NCBI RefSeq assembly: GCF_029543245.1
Contig: NZ_JARQWV010000018.1
Coordinates: 62,001-126,000 of the forward strand
Length of the DNA stretch: 64,000 nucleotides
DNA from: Caulobacter endophyticus
Lineage (GTDB): Bacteria; Pseudomonadota; Alphaproteobacteria; Caulobacterales; Caulobacteraceae
Reading direction: 5' to 3'
Of this stretch, positions 34,705 through 44,305 are shown in pieces (position 1 is the stretch's first letter; each line of letters starts with the position of its first letter). The notes beneath the pieces are model-generated. The model worked only from the letters and a program-made list of their open reading frames with translations. It searched no databases and was not told where the DNA came from. The position numbers and the translations under genes are program-made.

Positions 34705-36846
34705 TTAAGGCGCGACGCTTTTTCCGTGTGTCGCGCCATCATGCGACGTTCGGTCGCGCCCGGGCGGCTGGCTCAACGCCCGCGACACCGCCGCCAGCAG
34801 CTCGTCGCGGCGGATCGGCTTGGCCACGTGGCCGTCCATGCCGGCGGCGCGGCAGCGGGCCACCTGCTCGGGCAGCACGTCGGCGCTCAGGGCCAGGATC
34901 GGCGTGTCGGCGACCGGCCCGTCGAGGGCGCGGATGGCGCGGGCGGCGGCCAGGCCGTCCATCCCCGGCATGTGCACGTCCATCAGGATCAGGTCGAAGC
35001 CGCCGGTGCGGGCGGCGTCCACCGCCTGGAAGCCGTCCTCGGCGGTGAACACCTGGCAGCCGGCCAGGGTCAGCAGGGCGTCGCCCAGCTCGCGGTTCAT
35101 CGGATGGTCGTCGACCAGCAGCACCCGGGCGGCGGCGCGCTCGGGGCAGGACTCCTCGGCGGGCTCGGGCGCCTGGGCGGCTTGCGCCTCCAGGGCGATG
35201 TGGAACACCGCGCCCACGCCCAGGGCGCTCTCCACCCAGATCGTCCCGCCCATCTGGCCGACCAGGGCCTTGCTGATCGCCAGCCCCAGGCCGGTGCCGC
35301 CATAGGCGCGGCTGATCGAGCTGTCGGCCTGGGAGAAGCGCTGGAACAGGCGGGCCTGCACCTCCGGCGCGATGCCGATGCCGGTGTCGGCCACGGAAAA
35401 GCGCAGCAGGCCCGGCTCGGGGCCGATGGAAAGCCGGGCCGTCACCCCGCCTTGGGTCGTGAACTTCACGGCGTTGTTGAGCAGGTTCAGCAGCACCTGG
35501 CGCAGGCGCGTCTCGTCCAGCGCGAACAGCGCCTCGGGGTCCTGGACGCCCAGCGGACCGGCAAGCCCCTCGACCTCGACGGTCACGCTCAGGCCCTTTC
35601 CCTGCGCGTCGGGGGCGATGATGGCGGCGGCGTCGCGCAGCAGGGCGGCGGGCGAGGCGGGGGACAGAACCAGCTCCAGGCGGCCGGCCTCGACCTTGGC
35701 GAAGTCAAGCAGGTCGCCGACGATCTCGGCCAGCGAGCGGCCGGCGCGGCCCACCAGGTCCAGCCGGCGGCGGTTCTCGGGCGACAGTTCGGCGTCCTCG
35801 GCCACCAGGGCGGCGAAGCCCAGAATGCTGTTCAGCGGCGTGCGGATCTCGTGGCTGATCGTGGCCAGGAAGTCGGACTTGGCGGCGTTGGCGGCCTGGG
35901 CCCGGGACTGCGCCGCGCGGGCTGCGGCCTGGCGGCGCACCAGCAAGGCCGACAGCCGCGCCTGGCGGCTCAGCGCCAGGGCCGCGGCCATGCTCACCGC
36001 ATAGAGCACGATGTGGAACAGCAGCAGATGGCGCATCGGCTCGGCGGCGGCCTTGGGGTCCAGCCCCACGATCGACAGCACCGCGGGAATGGCGAAGGCC
36101 AGGGCGGCCATCACCGACAGCGCCGCCGCCCGCGGGCCGCCGCGGAACGCCGCCAGCAGCACCGGGGCGAACACCAGCACCCGCATCTGCGGCGGGCCGG
36201 TGAACACGGTCCACGACACGGCCGCGATGATCGCAAGCCCGGCCGCCGGCTCCAGCCAGCCGCGCACCGGGAAGGCCTCGGCGTGGCGACGGTCAAGCAG
36301 GATCAGGATGGTCGGCAGGGCGATGGCCACGCCCAGCACGTTGCTGGTGGTCCAGCCGCTCCAGCCGGTCCAGAAACCGCCGCCCTCGACCACCGAGGCC
36401 ACGCCGTTGACGGCGATCGAGGTCACGGCCGTGAACACCGCCGACACCGCCGTCAGCACCAGGAGGCCGCGCATGTTGCGCACCTTGCCCGGCAACCGCA
36501 GCAGGCGCAGGGCGAAGGCCGTGGCGGCGATCTGCACGCCGTCGAGCAGGGTCACGGCCAGGGCGAAGGCGCTGCTGGTGCTGGTGGCGAGACTCAGCAG
36601 CAGGTGCAGCACGCTGGTCACCGCCAGCAGCATCGCGCCGCGCCGACGGTCCAGGGTCATCAGCCCGGCGATGATGACGGCGTTGGCCGTCCAGATGGTG
36701 GCGATTTCCTGGGCCGCGCCGGTCAGGAACAGGCTGTAGGCCATCGACGCCACATAGGCGACCGTCAGCCCCGTCGGCCGCCGCCAGCGACGCCACAGCG
36801 CCGCGCGATCGCTCGCGATGTCCAAGCGGCCGAACCCCAAGATCAC
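34705..36846 (-). CDS. MASE1-type membrane hybrid sensor histidine kinase (paralogue 3)
   Basis: A 713-residue hybrid kinase. The membrane sensor occupies about residues 20-300 and is the most divergent part among the three paralogues (ATIWTANAVIIAGLM replaces the LWP motif). HisKA has His332 in FLATISHEIRTPLNS. ATPase boxes are LLNLLNNAVKF, ADTGIGI and GGTGLGLAIS. The receiver has VLLVDDHPMNREL with Asp623 in LMDVHMPGMDG. The tail after the receiver (PPGRDRTSHDGATHGKSVAP) is unique. It lies immediately upstream of paralogue 2 on the same strand. Confidence 0.92.
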   Translation of the reverse strand: MILGFGRLDIASDRAALWRRWRRPTGLTVAYVASMAYSLFLTGAAQEIATIWTANAVIIAGLMTLDRRRGAMLLAVTSVLHLLLSLATSTSSAFALAVTLLDGVQIAATAFALRLLRLPGKVRNMRGLLVLTAVSAVFTAVTSIAVNGVASVVEGGGFWTGWSGWTTSNVLGVAIALPTILILLDRRHAEAFPVRGWLEPAAGLAIIAAVSWTVFTGPPQMRVLVFAPVLLAAFRGGPRAAALSVMAALAFAIPAVLSIVGLDPKAAAEPMRHLLLFHIVLYAVSMAAALALSRQARLSALLVRRQAAARAAQSRAQAANAAKSDFLATISHEIRTPLNSILGFAALVAEDAELSPENRRRLDLVGRAGRSLAEIVGDLLDFAKVEAGRLELVLSPASPAALLRDAAAIIAPDAQGKGLSVTVEVEGLAGPLGVQDPEALFALDETRLRQVLLNLLNNAVKFTTQGGVTARLSIGPEPGLLRFSVADTGIGIAPEVQARLFQRFSQADSSISRAYGGTGLGLAISKALVGQMGGTIWVESALGVGAVFHIALEAQAAQAPEPAEESCPERAAARVLLVDDHPMNRELGDALLTLAGCQVFTAEDGFQAVDAARTGGFDLILMDVHMPGMDGLAAARAIRALDGPVADTPILALSADVLPEQVARCRAAGMDGHVAKPIRRDELLAAVSRALSQPPGRDRTSHDGATHGKSVAP

Positions 36847-36951
36847 AAACCCCCAGGCTCCCGATCGAAGTCCGCCGGAAGCTGTCGGGTTCCACCATGA
36901 GCCCGAAACGTCGGTTTTTGGTTAAGTGGGAGGCGGGAGGTTCTGGGGCGG

Positions 36952-38166
36952 CTAACGAGGGAGTGGGTGTATTTTTGATGCGACGTTTACTACCAGGTGT
37001 CCAATTGCAATAAGGGTCGTTATCGCCCAGAATAGAAATGGTCTTCTTTCATAGAGTCTTTCCAGGGGCCACTTCCCGTGCCGGCGAATTGAATCTTGCA
37101 CATGGTCAAGGAAGTCCATGTGATCGAAATCTTCTTCGCTAAGGGTGGAGAAATATTGGAATTTTGATTCTATAATTGAAGCTGTATGTGTGGATATTTT
37201 TCCGATCGAATCTGGAAGGGCTAGGTCTTTAGATATTACTGACCATATATGCGTTCCGTTAACGGATTTCGGAATAATGGCATTTTCTTGTAGCATTGGC
37301 TTTGCTAGATAATATAGAAAGTCTGCCAAATTTTCATTACTTTCCCTAATTCTCGGAAATTTCGTCGAAAATTTATGAAGCGCAAGGGCGAATTCAAGGA
37401 AAACAATACGTTTTTCGTGATCGCGCATCATGTCGATGCGAACCGTTTCCTCTTGTGATGTGAAAGCGGTTACAATTCCTTGCTTATTCACAATGGAAAG
37501 CGCGTGGGAGGAATGTTTTATGTCTATTTCGCGATTTGCGTCAAAAATTTTGTCGGCGAAATCAGGATCTTGAGACTTCCATTTCTTATTGTTTGTGGCC
37601 AATCCTGCAATTAATCGCTTATTTTCTTCCTTCCAGTCTTCGAACGCCGCCGGGTCGATATCGACCGGAAAGTAAATGATGGGGCGCTCGATGCGCGAAT
37701 TTCTCAGCTCGATATCGTGTAAATTTCCGGACTTGACGATCCCGATGAGCAGGTCGACCACCCGCGACGCTGCTCTGTGAACGGCGAGTTCGCGGACGGC
37801 GAATGCTTCTGCAAGATCACAATCTATCGAGTCAAGTAGTCTCACTTCTATGGCTAGAATGTTAGGTCTATATAGTCTAATCGAGAAGGTATAGCGTCGC
37901 GCATTGATTTGACCTGGATCGGTCAATGTTAAGGTCGACGTTCTTCCGCTGGCTTGGCCGCCGAACGCTTGGTTGATGTCGCGGACGACGGCTTGCCATA
38001 CACTCAGGTCTGGAATGACGGCCCATGGGCGGTAGGCCCGGGTGTCGCCGATGCTGATCTCTTTGAGAAAGCCTGGGTTGGGCTGTAGGCGGAGGTGCGC
38101 ATCGCCACCAATGCTCTCATAAGCGTCCAGCCCCACCTCGGCGATGGTGATCCACGAAAGTAACAT
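36952..38166 (-). CDS. AT-rich hypothetical protein with C-terminal membrane anchor
   Basis: A 404-residue protein from ATG 38164-38166 (MLLSWITIAEVGLDAYESIGG); the frame continues 50 codons upstream without a better start. Base composition and codon use (many AAA, AAT, ATT, TTT codons) differ sharply from all neighbours, pointing to recent acquisition. The sequence is mixed alpha/beta with Lys/Asp/Ile-rich segments (DPDFADKIFDANREIDIKHS) and ends in one span (FLFWAITTLIAIGHLVVNVA), so it is probably tail-anchored with its bulk in the cytoplasm. No domain is recognised. A defence or phage-related role would be a guess. Confidence 0.75.
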   Translation of the reverse strand: MLLSWITIAEVGLDAYESIGGDAHLRLQPNPGFLKEISIGDTRAYRPWAVIPDLSVWQAVVRDINQAFGGQASGRTSTLTLTDPGQINARRYTFSIRLYRPNILAIEVRLLDSIDCDLAEAFAVRELAVHRAASRVVDLLIGIVKSGNLHDIELRNSRIERPIIYFPVDIDPAAFEDWKEENKRLIAGLATNNKKWKSQDPDFADKIFDANREIDIKHSSHALSIVNKQGIVTAFTSQEETVRIDMMRDHEKRIVFLEFALALHKFSTKFPRIRESNENLADFLYYLAKPMLQENAIIPKSVNGTHIWSVISKDLALPDSIGKISTHTASIIESKFQYFSTLSEEDFDHMDFLDHVQDSIRRHGKWPLERLYERRPFLFWAITTLIAIGHLVVNVASKIHPLPR

Positions 38167-38640
38167 CGGGCCCTGGTTGATGGGTGCGGGTGATGGGTGC
38201 TGCCCCCACTGCCCAGAGGGCTCCTCTAGTTCGGCACCCGCACAACTCTTAGACAGGGCGTTCCTATCCAACGCGCGGCGGTTTGTGAAGCTTTGATTGT
38301 ATTTTTTATAAAGCACTCAAGGCGCGTGTTTCCAGTGTCGTGACTGCCACTTCAGCCCTTACTATCGCAGATTTATCCTGCGTAGTTACCTGGGTTGGCC
38401 ACATATGGTTGGGCTTGTCGTGCGGCGGCTTTTGGCTCCGACCTTTCATATGTGTGGCATCTTTGTCCGACAAATGTTGTCTGGAGTGTCACGTGCGAAT
38501 GATCTCTCATGCGCGGCTGATGAAGCTCTCTGAGGCTGAATCCCGAAAAACTGACCTCTTGGCGGCAAATGCGGTGTTCTTGAGCCGCGACGCTAGTCGT
38601 GCTTTCGTGTAAAATAATCAGACAAATTATTGGGGGATTT
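38167..38640 (+). promoter_or_regulatory. 474-bp AT-rich regulatory region upstream of the GH127 gene
   Basis: It contains the palindrome TTTGTC-C-GACAAA (38462-38474) and a second half-like element, CAGACAAAT, about 20 bases before the glycosidase start. Its composition matches the AT-rich gene on the left, so its left part may belong to the acquired segment. The open frames are short and lack ribosome sites. Confidence 0.55.
38462..38476. promoter_or_regulatory. Predicted GntR-type operator, site 1
   Basis: TTTGTCCGACAAATG: a perfect 6-bp inverted repeat about one central base. The same element (TTTGTCTGACAAATG) stands upstream of the GH2 gene at 55902. TNGTNNNACNA-like palindromes are typical of FCD-class GntR regulators. 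Confidence 0.6.
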
Positions 38641-40992
38641 ATGAGGCGACCTCGATTGACCCGTCGGGGTTTCCTGCTGGCGTCGACGGCGCTCGCCTTC
38701 GCCGGCGGGGCCGCCGTCGCCGCGCCCCTGGCCGTGGACCCCGCCCGCGTCGTCGCCCGACCGGTGGCTGCCCGCCATGTCGCGCTGAAGCCGTCGATCT
38801 TCAGCCAGGCCCAGGCGGCCAACCGCGCTTATCTGGTCTCGCTGTCGCCCGACCGTCTGCTGCACAACTTCCACAAGGGCGCGGGCCTGCCGGTCAAGGC
38901 GCCGGTCTATGGCGGCTGGGAGGCCCAGAGCATCGCCGGCCACACCCTGGGCCACTGGCTGACGGCCTGCGCGCTGCAGGTGGCCAACACCGGCGATCCG
39001 GAGTTGCGGGCGCGCCTGGCCTACACGGTCGCCGAGCTGGCCCGCGTGCAGGCCGCCCACGGCGACGGCTATGTCGGCGGGACCACCCGCTGGAACCAGG
39101 ACGATCCGGTCGGCGGCAAGCAGGTGTTCGAGGAACTGCGGCGGGGCGACATCCGCTCCTCGCGCTTCAGCCTCAACGACGGCTGGGTGCCGGTCTACAC
39201 CTGGCACAAGGTGCATGCCGGCCTGCTGGACGCCCATGAGCTGGCCGCCACGCCCGGCGCGCTGGACGTGGCGGTCGGGGTCGCCGGCTACTTCGCCGGG
39301 GTGATCGACGGCCTTTCCGACGAGCAGGTGCAGAAGATCCTGGTCACCGAGCACGGCGGCATCAACGAGGCTTACGCCCAGACCTACGCCCTGACCGGGG
39401 ACGAGCGCTGGCTGAAGGTCGCCCGCCGCCTGCGCCACAGGGCCGTGCTCGACCCGATCGCCGCCGAGCGCGACGAGCTGGCCGGCCTGCACGCCAACAC
39501 CCAGATCCCCAAGGTCATCGGCCTAGCGCGCCTTTACGAGGCAGCCGGCGACGATCCGGCCGAGGCGACGGCCGCGCGGTTCTTCCACCGGGCGGTGACC
39601 CGCGACCACAGCTACGTCATCGGCGGCAATTCCGACCGCGAGCACTTCGGCAAGCCGCGCCAGATCGCCCGCCACATGGCCGAGACCACCTGCGAGGCCT
39701 GCAACAGCTACAACATGCTGAAGCTGACCCGCCAGCTGTGGAGCTGGAAGCCCGACGGCGCCCTGTTCGACTACTACGAGCGCGCCCAACTGAACCACAT
39801 CATGGCCCACCAGCGGCCCGGCGACGGCCGGTTCGTCTATTTCATGCCGATGGCCGCGGGCGGGCGGCGCAGCTACTCCACCTACGAGGACAGCTTCTGG
39901 TGCTGCGTCGGCTCGGGCATGGAAAGCCACGCCAAGCACGCCGACAGCATCTGGTGGCAGGGCGCCGACGGCGCGCTCTATCTGAACCTCTTCATCCCCT
40001 CGACGCTGGATCTGCCAGGCGGCGATTTCGCCATCGACCTGGCCACCCGCTATCCCGCCGACGGCCAGGTCGCCCTGACCATCGCCCGCGCGCCCAGGGA
40101 GGAGCGCGAGATCGCCCTGCGCCTGCCGGCCTGGTGCGCGGTCCCGCAGGTCACGCTCAACGGCAGGTCCATGGGGCGCGGCGGCGCCGACGGCTATCTG
40201 CGGATCCGGCGCGTCTGGAAGGCCGGCGACCGCATCGCCCTGTTCCTGCCGATGACCCTGCGGGCCGAGCCGACGCCGGACGATCCCAACCTCGTGGCCT
40301 TCGTCTCGGGGCCGCTGGTGCTGGCCGCCGACGTGGGACCGGCCGACCGGCCCTTCGAGGCGACCGCGCCGGCCCTGGTGGGCGACGGCGCGCCCGCCGC
40401 CCTGCTGAGCAAGACCGGCCAGGCGCCGCACGCCTACGCCGCCCGCACGGCCCGGGGCGCCCCGGTGGTCTTCAGCCCGTTCTTCGCCCAGTACGACAAC
40501 CGCACGGCCGTCTACGTCCCCACCTTCACCAAGGCCCGCTGGGACGCCGAGGGCCAGGCCTTCCTGGCGGCCGAGCAGGCCCGCATCGACACCGTCGCCC
40601 GCACCGTCGACACGGTCTATCTGGGCGAGCAACAGCCCGAGGTCGACCACAAGGTCGCGGCCGCGAACGGCGAGATCATCCAGCTGAACGGCCGCAGCGG
40701 CCGCAAGCTGAACCCCGGCGGCGGCTGGCTGGAAGCCACCCTGGCCCGCCGCGCCGGCCCTCTGACCCTGCAACTGGTCTACTGGGGCGCCGACGTGGGC
40801 CAGTCGGCCAAGGTGCTGATCGACGGCGCGCCGGTCGGCACGTTCACCACCCCGGCCGGCAAGCGCGACGGCTTCTTCACCGCCGAGATCCCCCTGCCGC
40901 CCGGAACCACCCCCGCCCGCGTGCGCATCGAGGCGGGCGACGAGCCGGCGGTGGTCTACGAGCTGCGGGTGATGGCGGGAGCTGTGGCGTAA
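38641..40992 (+). CDS. Exported GH127-family glycosidase (beta-L-arabinofuranosidase type)
   Basis: A 783-residue protein with a twin-arginine signal (LTRRGFLLASTALAFAGGAA). The body matches the DUF1680/GH127 fold: WEAQSIAGHTLGHWLTACA, HKVHAGLLDAHELA and GGNSDREHFG. The zinc and catalytic site of GH127 can be placed: Glu352 and Cys354 in CEACNSYN and the Cys421-Cys422 pair in FWCCVGSG, where one cysteine acts as nucleophile in characterised members. It probably removes terminal L-arabinofuranose or related sugars in the periplasm. GGGGG lies 6 bases before the ATG. It is followed by a TonB-dependent receptor, as in a glycan-utilisation locus. Confidence 0.88.
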   Translation: MRRPRLTRRGFLLASTALAFAGGAAVAAPLAVDPARVVARPVAARHVALKPSIFSQAQAANRAYLVSLSPDRLLHNFHKGAGLPVKAPVYGGWEAQSIAGHTLGHWLTACALQVANTGDPELRARLAYTVAELARVQAAHGDGYVGGTTRWNQDDPVGGKQVFEELRRGDIRSSRFSLNDGWVPVYTWHKVHAGLLDAHELAATPGALDVAVGVAGYFAGVIDGLSDEQVQKILVTEHGGINEAYAQTYALTGDERWLKVARRLRHRAVLDPIAAERDELAGLHANTQIPKVIGLARLYEAAGDDPAEATAARFFHRAVTRDHSYVIGGNSDREHFGKPRQIARHMAETTCEACNSYNMLKLTRQLWSWKPDGALFDYYERAQLNHIMAHQRPGDGRFVYFMPMAAGGRRSYSTYEDSFWCCVGSGMESHAKHADSIWWQGADGALYLNLFIPSTLDLPGGDFAIDLATRYPADGQVALTIARAPREEREIALRLPAWCAVPQVTLNGRSMGRGGADGYLRIRRVWKAGDRIALFLPMTLRAEPTPDDPNLVAFVSGPLVLAADVGPADRPFEATAPALVGDGAPAALLSKTGQAPHAYAARTARGAPVVFSPFFAQYDNRTAVYVPTFTKARWDAEGQAFLAAEQARIDTVARTVDTVYLGEQQPEVDHKVAAANGEIIQLNGRSGRKLNPGGGWLEATLARRAGPLTLQLVYWGADVGQSAKVLIDGAPVGTFTTPAGKRDGFFTAEIPLPPGTTPARVRIEAGDEPAVVYELRVMAGAVA

Positions 40993-41176
40993 GGGGCTGA
41001 TCGCCGGTCGGTCCTGCCGCTTTCCGGGGCGCCCCCACGTAGGGGACCCGTCGCGTGGGGGCGGGCTGGCCAGGCTGCGCCGGTAACGCTATCAATCGTT
41101 GCAGTCCCTGTTGCTTGCTCAATCCTGGCTCGCGCCCCGTCCTCGGGGCCGGGCGCATGCCTGCCTGGGGGAAGGG

Positions 41177-44100
41177 GTGCATCGACCAAAGCGCGGCAGA
41201 CTGGCGGGCGGCCTTGCCGGGGCGCTGCTGGCGGTTCTGACGGCGACGCCGGACGAGGCGCGGGCCATGGCCGGTCCGGCCCGCGTCGACGTGCGCGCCG
41301 GCCCGCTGGGCGACGCCCTGGACGAGCTGGCCCGCGAGCAGGGTCTGGAAATCCTGTTCAGCGACGAGCTGGTGCGCGGCCTGCGGGTCGGCGGCGTCAG
41401 GGGCCGCCTGACCCCGGACCAGGCCCTGACGGCGTTGCTGGCGGGCGCCGATCTCGACTACCGCGTCACCCGCGACGGCTCGCGCGTGCTTGTGCGCCGA
41501 CCGCCTACGGCCCTGGCCGATCCCGGCGACGGGGCGGTCTCGGAAATCCTGGTCGTGGGCCGCCGCACCCAGAACGCCGGCATCCGCCGCACCCAGAACG
41601 ACATCCAGCCCTACAAGGTGGCCGGCCCGCGTGAGCTGGCCATGGCCCCGCAGGACAATCTCGACCAACTGTTCCGCGACCGCATGCCGTCCAACGGCCA
41701 GGTCATATCCCCCTCCCAGTACGTGCTGGGCGGGGCCGCGGCCAACTCGGCCATCGACCTGCGCGGCGTCGGGCTCCAGCGGACCCTGGTGCTGGTCGAC
41801 GGCCGCCGCCTGCCGGGCCTGCCGACCCTCAACGCCGGTTTCGGCCAGGCCGACCTCAACGCCGTTCCGCTGGGCCTCGTCGAGCGGATCGAGACCCTGA
41901 CGGCCACGGCCGGGGGCATCCACGGTCCGGCCGCGGTGGGCGGGGTCGTCAACCTGGTGCTCGATCGCGATTACCGGGGCGCGGACCTCACCCTGGTGAC
42001 AGGCCTGTCCAGCCGGGGCGATGCGGGACGGGCGCGGCTGGAGTTGCGGGCCGGGTTCACGCCCAACGACGGGCGGACCGACGTCATGCTGGCCGGGTCC
42101 TACGCCGCCGCCCGGCCGCTGACGGCGGGCCGGCGAGACTATGCCGATCAGTCGCTGCAGCGGCAGGCGGCCAAGTTTCCCTCCTTCTACCTGTCCGACG
42201 CCACGGCCCGGAACGCCATCGTGGTGCGCAGCTGGGGCGGCGAGCCCCTGCGTCTGGACGCGCGGCTGGGCGGGACCGTGCTGCCCAGTCACTTCACCCT
42301 GCTGCCGATCGGGTTCTCGGGGACGGACCAGGAGCGCGCCGCCGTGCTGGTCGCCAACGCCGGCAAGCTGTCGACCGAGCAGCCGCCGGGCCTGGCGGGG
42401 GCCGACACCTCGCTGGTCAGCACGCCCCGGTCGGGCTCGCTTCTGGTCAATGTCCGCCACCAGGCGAGCGATCGCCTGGAGCTGTTCGTCGACGGCCTTT
42501 ATCTGAGCAACAAGGCCTTCGCCTACCTGCCGCAATCGCGCACCACGACCCCCACCCACGGCGACGCGGGCGACAATCCCTTCGCCAACACCGTGCTGAT
42601 CAGCTTTCCGGTCGAGAGCCTGGTCAGGAAGAGCCAGAGCAGCGTCGAAACCTATCGCCTGACCGGCGGGGCGCTGGCCGCCCTGCCCGGGCGCTGGCAG
42701 GCGGCCGCCGACTACACGGTGGGGCGCACCGTGCTGGAGACCCGCGACGACGCCGTGCGGGTGACCAACGAGGGGATCCAGCTGAACGACCTCTATCTGG
42801 CCCTGTGGTACGGCGCGACCGGGCCCAGTCCGCGGCCCTTCGTCCTGCCGCTGGGCGACTACGAGGCGCTGCAGACCGCGCTGGGCGCCTATCTGAGCCC
42901 GTACGGATCCTGGTCGCGGCTGGAGAACCGCTTCGTGAACGCGGCGCTGCGGGCGGCCGGCCCGCTGCTGGACCTGCCGGGCGGTCCGCTCACCCTCACC
43001 GTGCTGGGTGAGTTCCGCCGCGAGCACGCGCCGGCGACGCAGGCCTATATTCTGGGGAACGGGGCGCCGCGGGCCACGCCGGTGCTGGAGCGCGGCGTGG
43101 AGGTGCGCTCGGCCTATGCGGAGCTGCGCGCGCCGCTGGTCGCCCAGGACGCCGCCCTGGCGCCGTTGCGGGGTCTGGAGCTGCAGGCCGCACTGCGCCG
43201 CGACGACGTCGAGACCACCTATCCGCTGAACGCCCTGCGCGCGGGCGAGCGTCCGCCGAACGCGAGCGCCCGCCACCGGGCCGACGTCTTCACCCTGGGC
43301 GCCCGGGCCCTGCCGGCCTCATGGCTGATGCTGCGGGCCAGCCTGGCCACCGGCGAGAGCCCGCCGGACCTGCGTCACCTGCAGGAGGTGCTGATCCCGA
43401 TCCTCGACGCCGGGCTCGTCGATCCCCGGCGCGGCGGGCGTTCGACCCTGGCCGAAGGGCCGGTGACCCAGGCGCGGGGCGGCTCGCACAAGGTCGGCCA
43501 GGAGAAGGGCCGCACCCTGTCGGCCGGCGTGGTGTTCAATCCCGAGGGGCGGCGCGGGCCGCGCCTGTCGATCGACGTCTCCCGCGTCGACATCCGCGAC
43601 GAGCTGGTGTCGCTGCAGCTTACGCCCCAGGCGGCGATCAGCGGCGAGGCGCTCTATCCCGAATGGATCGACCGCGAGCCGCTGTCGGCCGCCGACGCCG
43701 CCCTGGGCTACACCGCCGGCCGCATCACCAAGATCTATTCGGGCTTCGGCAACGTCGGCCGCACCCGCGCCGAGACCGTCGACCTGCAGCTCGACTGGAC
43801 CCTGTCGCCGCCGCCGCCCCTGCCGCGGGGCCAGGTCCGGCTGTACGGCGCGGCGACCTGGCAGCCGGTGCTGCGGTCCAAGCTGCGGCGCGGCGAGCCG
43901 TGGCTCGACCGCGCCGGCTATCGCGACTCGCCGCTGGAATGGCGCAGCGTCTCGGGCGTGGAGTGGACGCGCGGGCCGCTGAGCGTCGACCTGAACGTCC
44001 AGTACCTGGGCGGCTACGACCTGGTCTATTCGGCCGTCTCCGTCCAGGCGCCGCTCAAGCAGCCGAGCGAGGTTCCGCGCATGCCGTCCCAGACCTATGT

Positions 44101-44293
44101 CGACCTGGTCGCCCGCCGCCGGATCGACCTGCCGGACGGCGGCCGGCTGCGGTCGGTCGATCTGCGGCTGGCCGTGCAGAACCTGCTGGACGCCAGCCCG
44201 CCGATCCTCGCCGAGGCCGCCCACATGGGCTACGACTACCGCGGCGACCCCCGCCGCCGCCGGTTCGAGCTGCTGGTCGCGGCGCGGTTCTGA
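41177..44293 (+). CDS. TonB-dependent outer-membrane receptor with N-terminal STN domain
   Basis: A 1038-residue receptor starting at GTG 41177, preceded by GGGGGAAGG; the signal peptide is HRPKRGRLAGGLAGALLAVLT-like. A secretin/TonB short N-terminal (STN) domain follows (about 35-95: VDVRAGPLGDALDELAREQG to LTPDQALTALLAGADLDYRV), then a plug (DNLDQLFRDRMPSNGQ, IDLRGVGLQRTLVLVDGRRL, ETLTATAGGIHGPAAVGGVV), then a beta-barrel ending in FELLVAARF. STN domains usually signal through an anti-sigma/ECF pair, but none is adjacent. With the GH127 gene upstream, the likely substrate is an arabinose-containing oligosaccharide. Confidence 0.92.
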   Translation: MHRPKRGRLAGGLAGALLAVLTATPDEARAMAGPARVDVRAGPLGDALDELAREQGLEILFSDELVRGLRVGGVRGRLTPDQALTALLAGADLDYRVTRDGSRVLVRRPPTALADPGDGAVSEILVVGRRTQNAGIRRTQNDIQPYKVAGPRELAMAPQDNLDQLFRDRMPSNGQVISPSQYVLGGAAANSAIDLRGVGLQRTLVLVDGRRLPGLPTLNAGFGQADLNAVPLGLVERIETLTATAGGIHGPAAVGGVVNLVLDRDYRGADLTLVTGLSSRGDAGRARLELRAGFTPNDGRTDVMLAGSYAAARPLTAGRRDYADQSLQRQAAKFPSFYLSDATARNAIVVRSWGGEPLRLDARLGGTVLPSHFTLLPIGFSGTDQERAAVLVANAGKLSTEQPPGLAGADTSLVSTPRSGSLLVNVRHQASDRLELFVDGLYLSNKAFAYLPQSRTTTPTHGDAGDNPFANTVLISFPVESLVRKSQSSVETYRLTGGALAALPGRWQAAADYTVGRTVLETRDDAVRVTNEGIQLNDLYLALWYGATGPSPRPFVLPLGDYEALQTALGAYLSPYGSWSRLENRFVNAALRAAGPLLDLPGGPLTLTVLGEFRREHAPATQAYILGNGAPRATPVLERGVEVRSAYAELRAPLVAQDAALAPLRGLELQAALRRDDVETTYPLNALRAGERPPNASARHRADVFTLGARALPASWLMLRASLATGESPPDLRHLQEVLIPILDAGLVDPRRGGRSTLAEGPVTQARGGSHKVGQEKGRTLSAGVVFNPEGRRGPRLSIDVSRVDIRDELVSLQLTPQAAISGEALYPEWIDREPLSAADAALGYTAGRITKIYSGFGNVGRTRAETVDLQLDWTLSPPPPLPRGQVRLYGAATWQPVLRSKLRRGEPWLDRAGYRDSPLEWRSVSGVEWTRGPLSVDLNVQYLGGYDLVYSAVSVQAPLKQPSEVPRMPSQTYVDLVARRRIDLPDGGRLRSVDLRLAVQNLLDASPPILAEAAHMGYDYRGDPRRRRFELLVAARF

Positions 44294-44305
44294 CCGACGG
44301 CCCGG

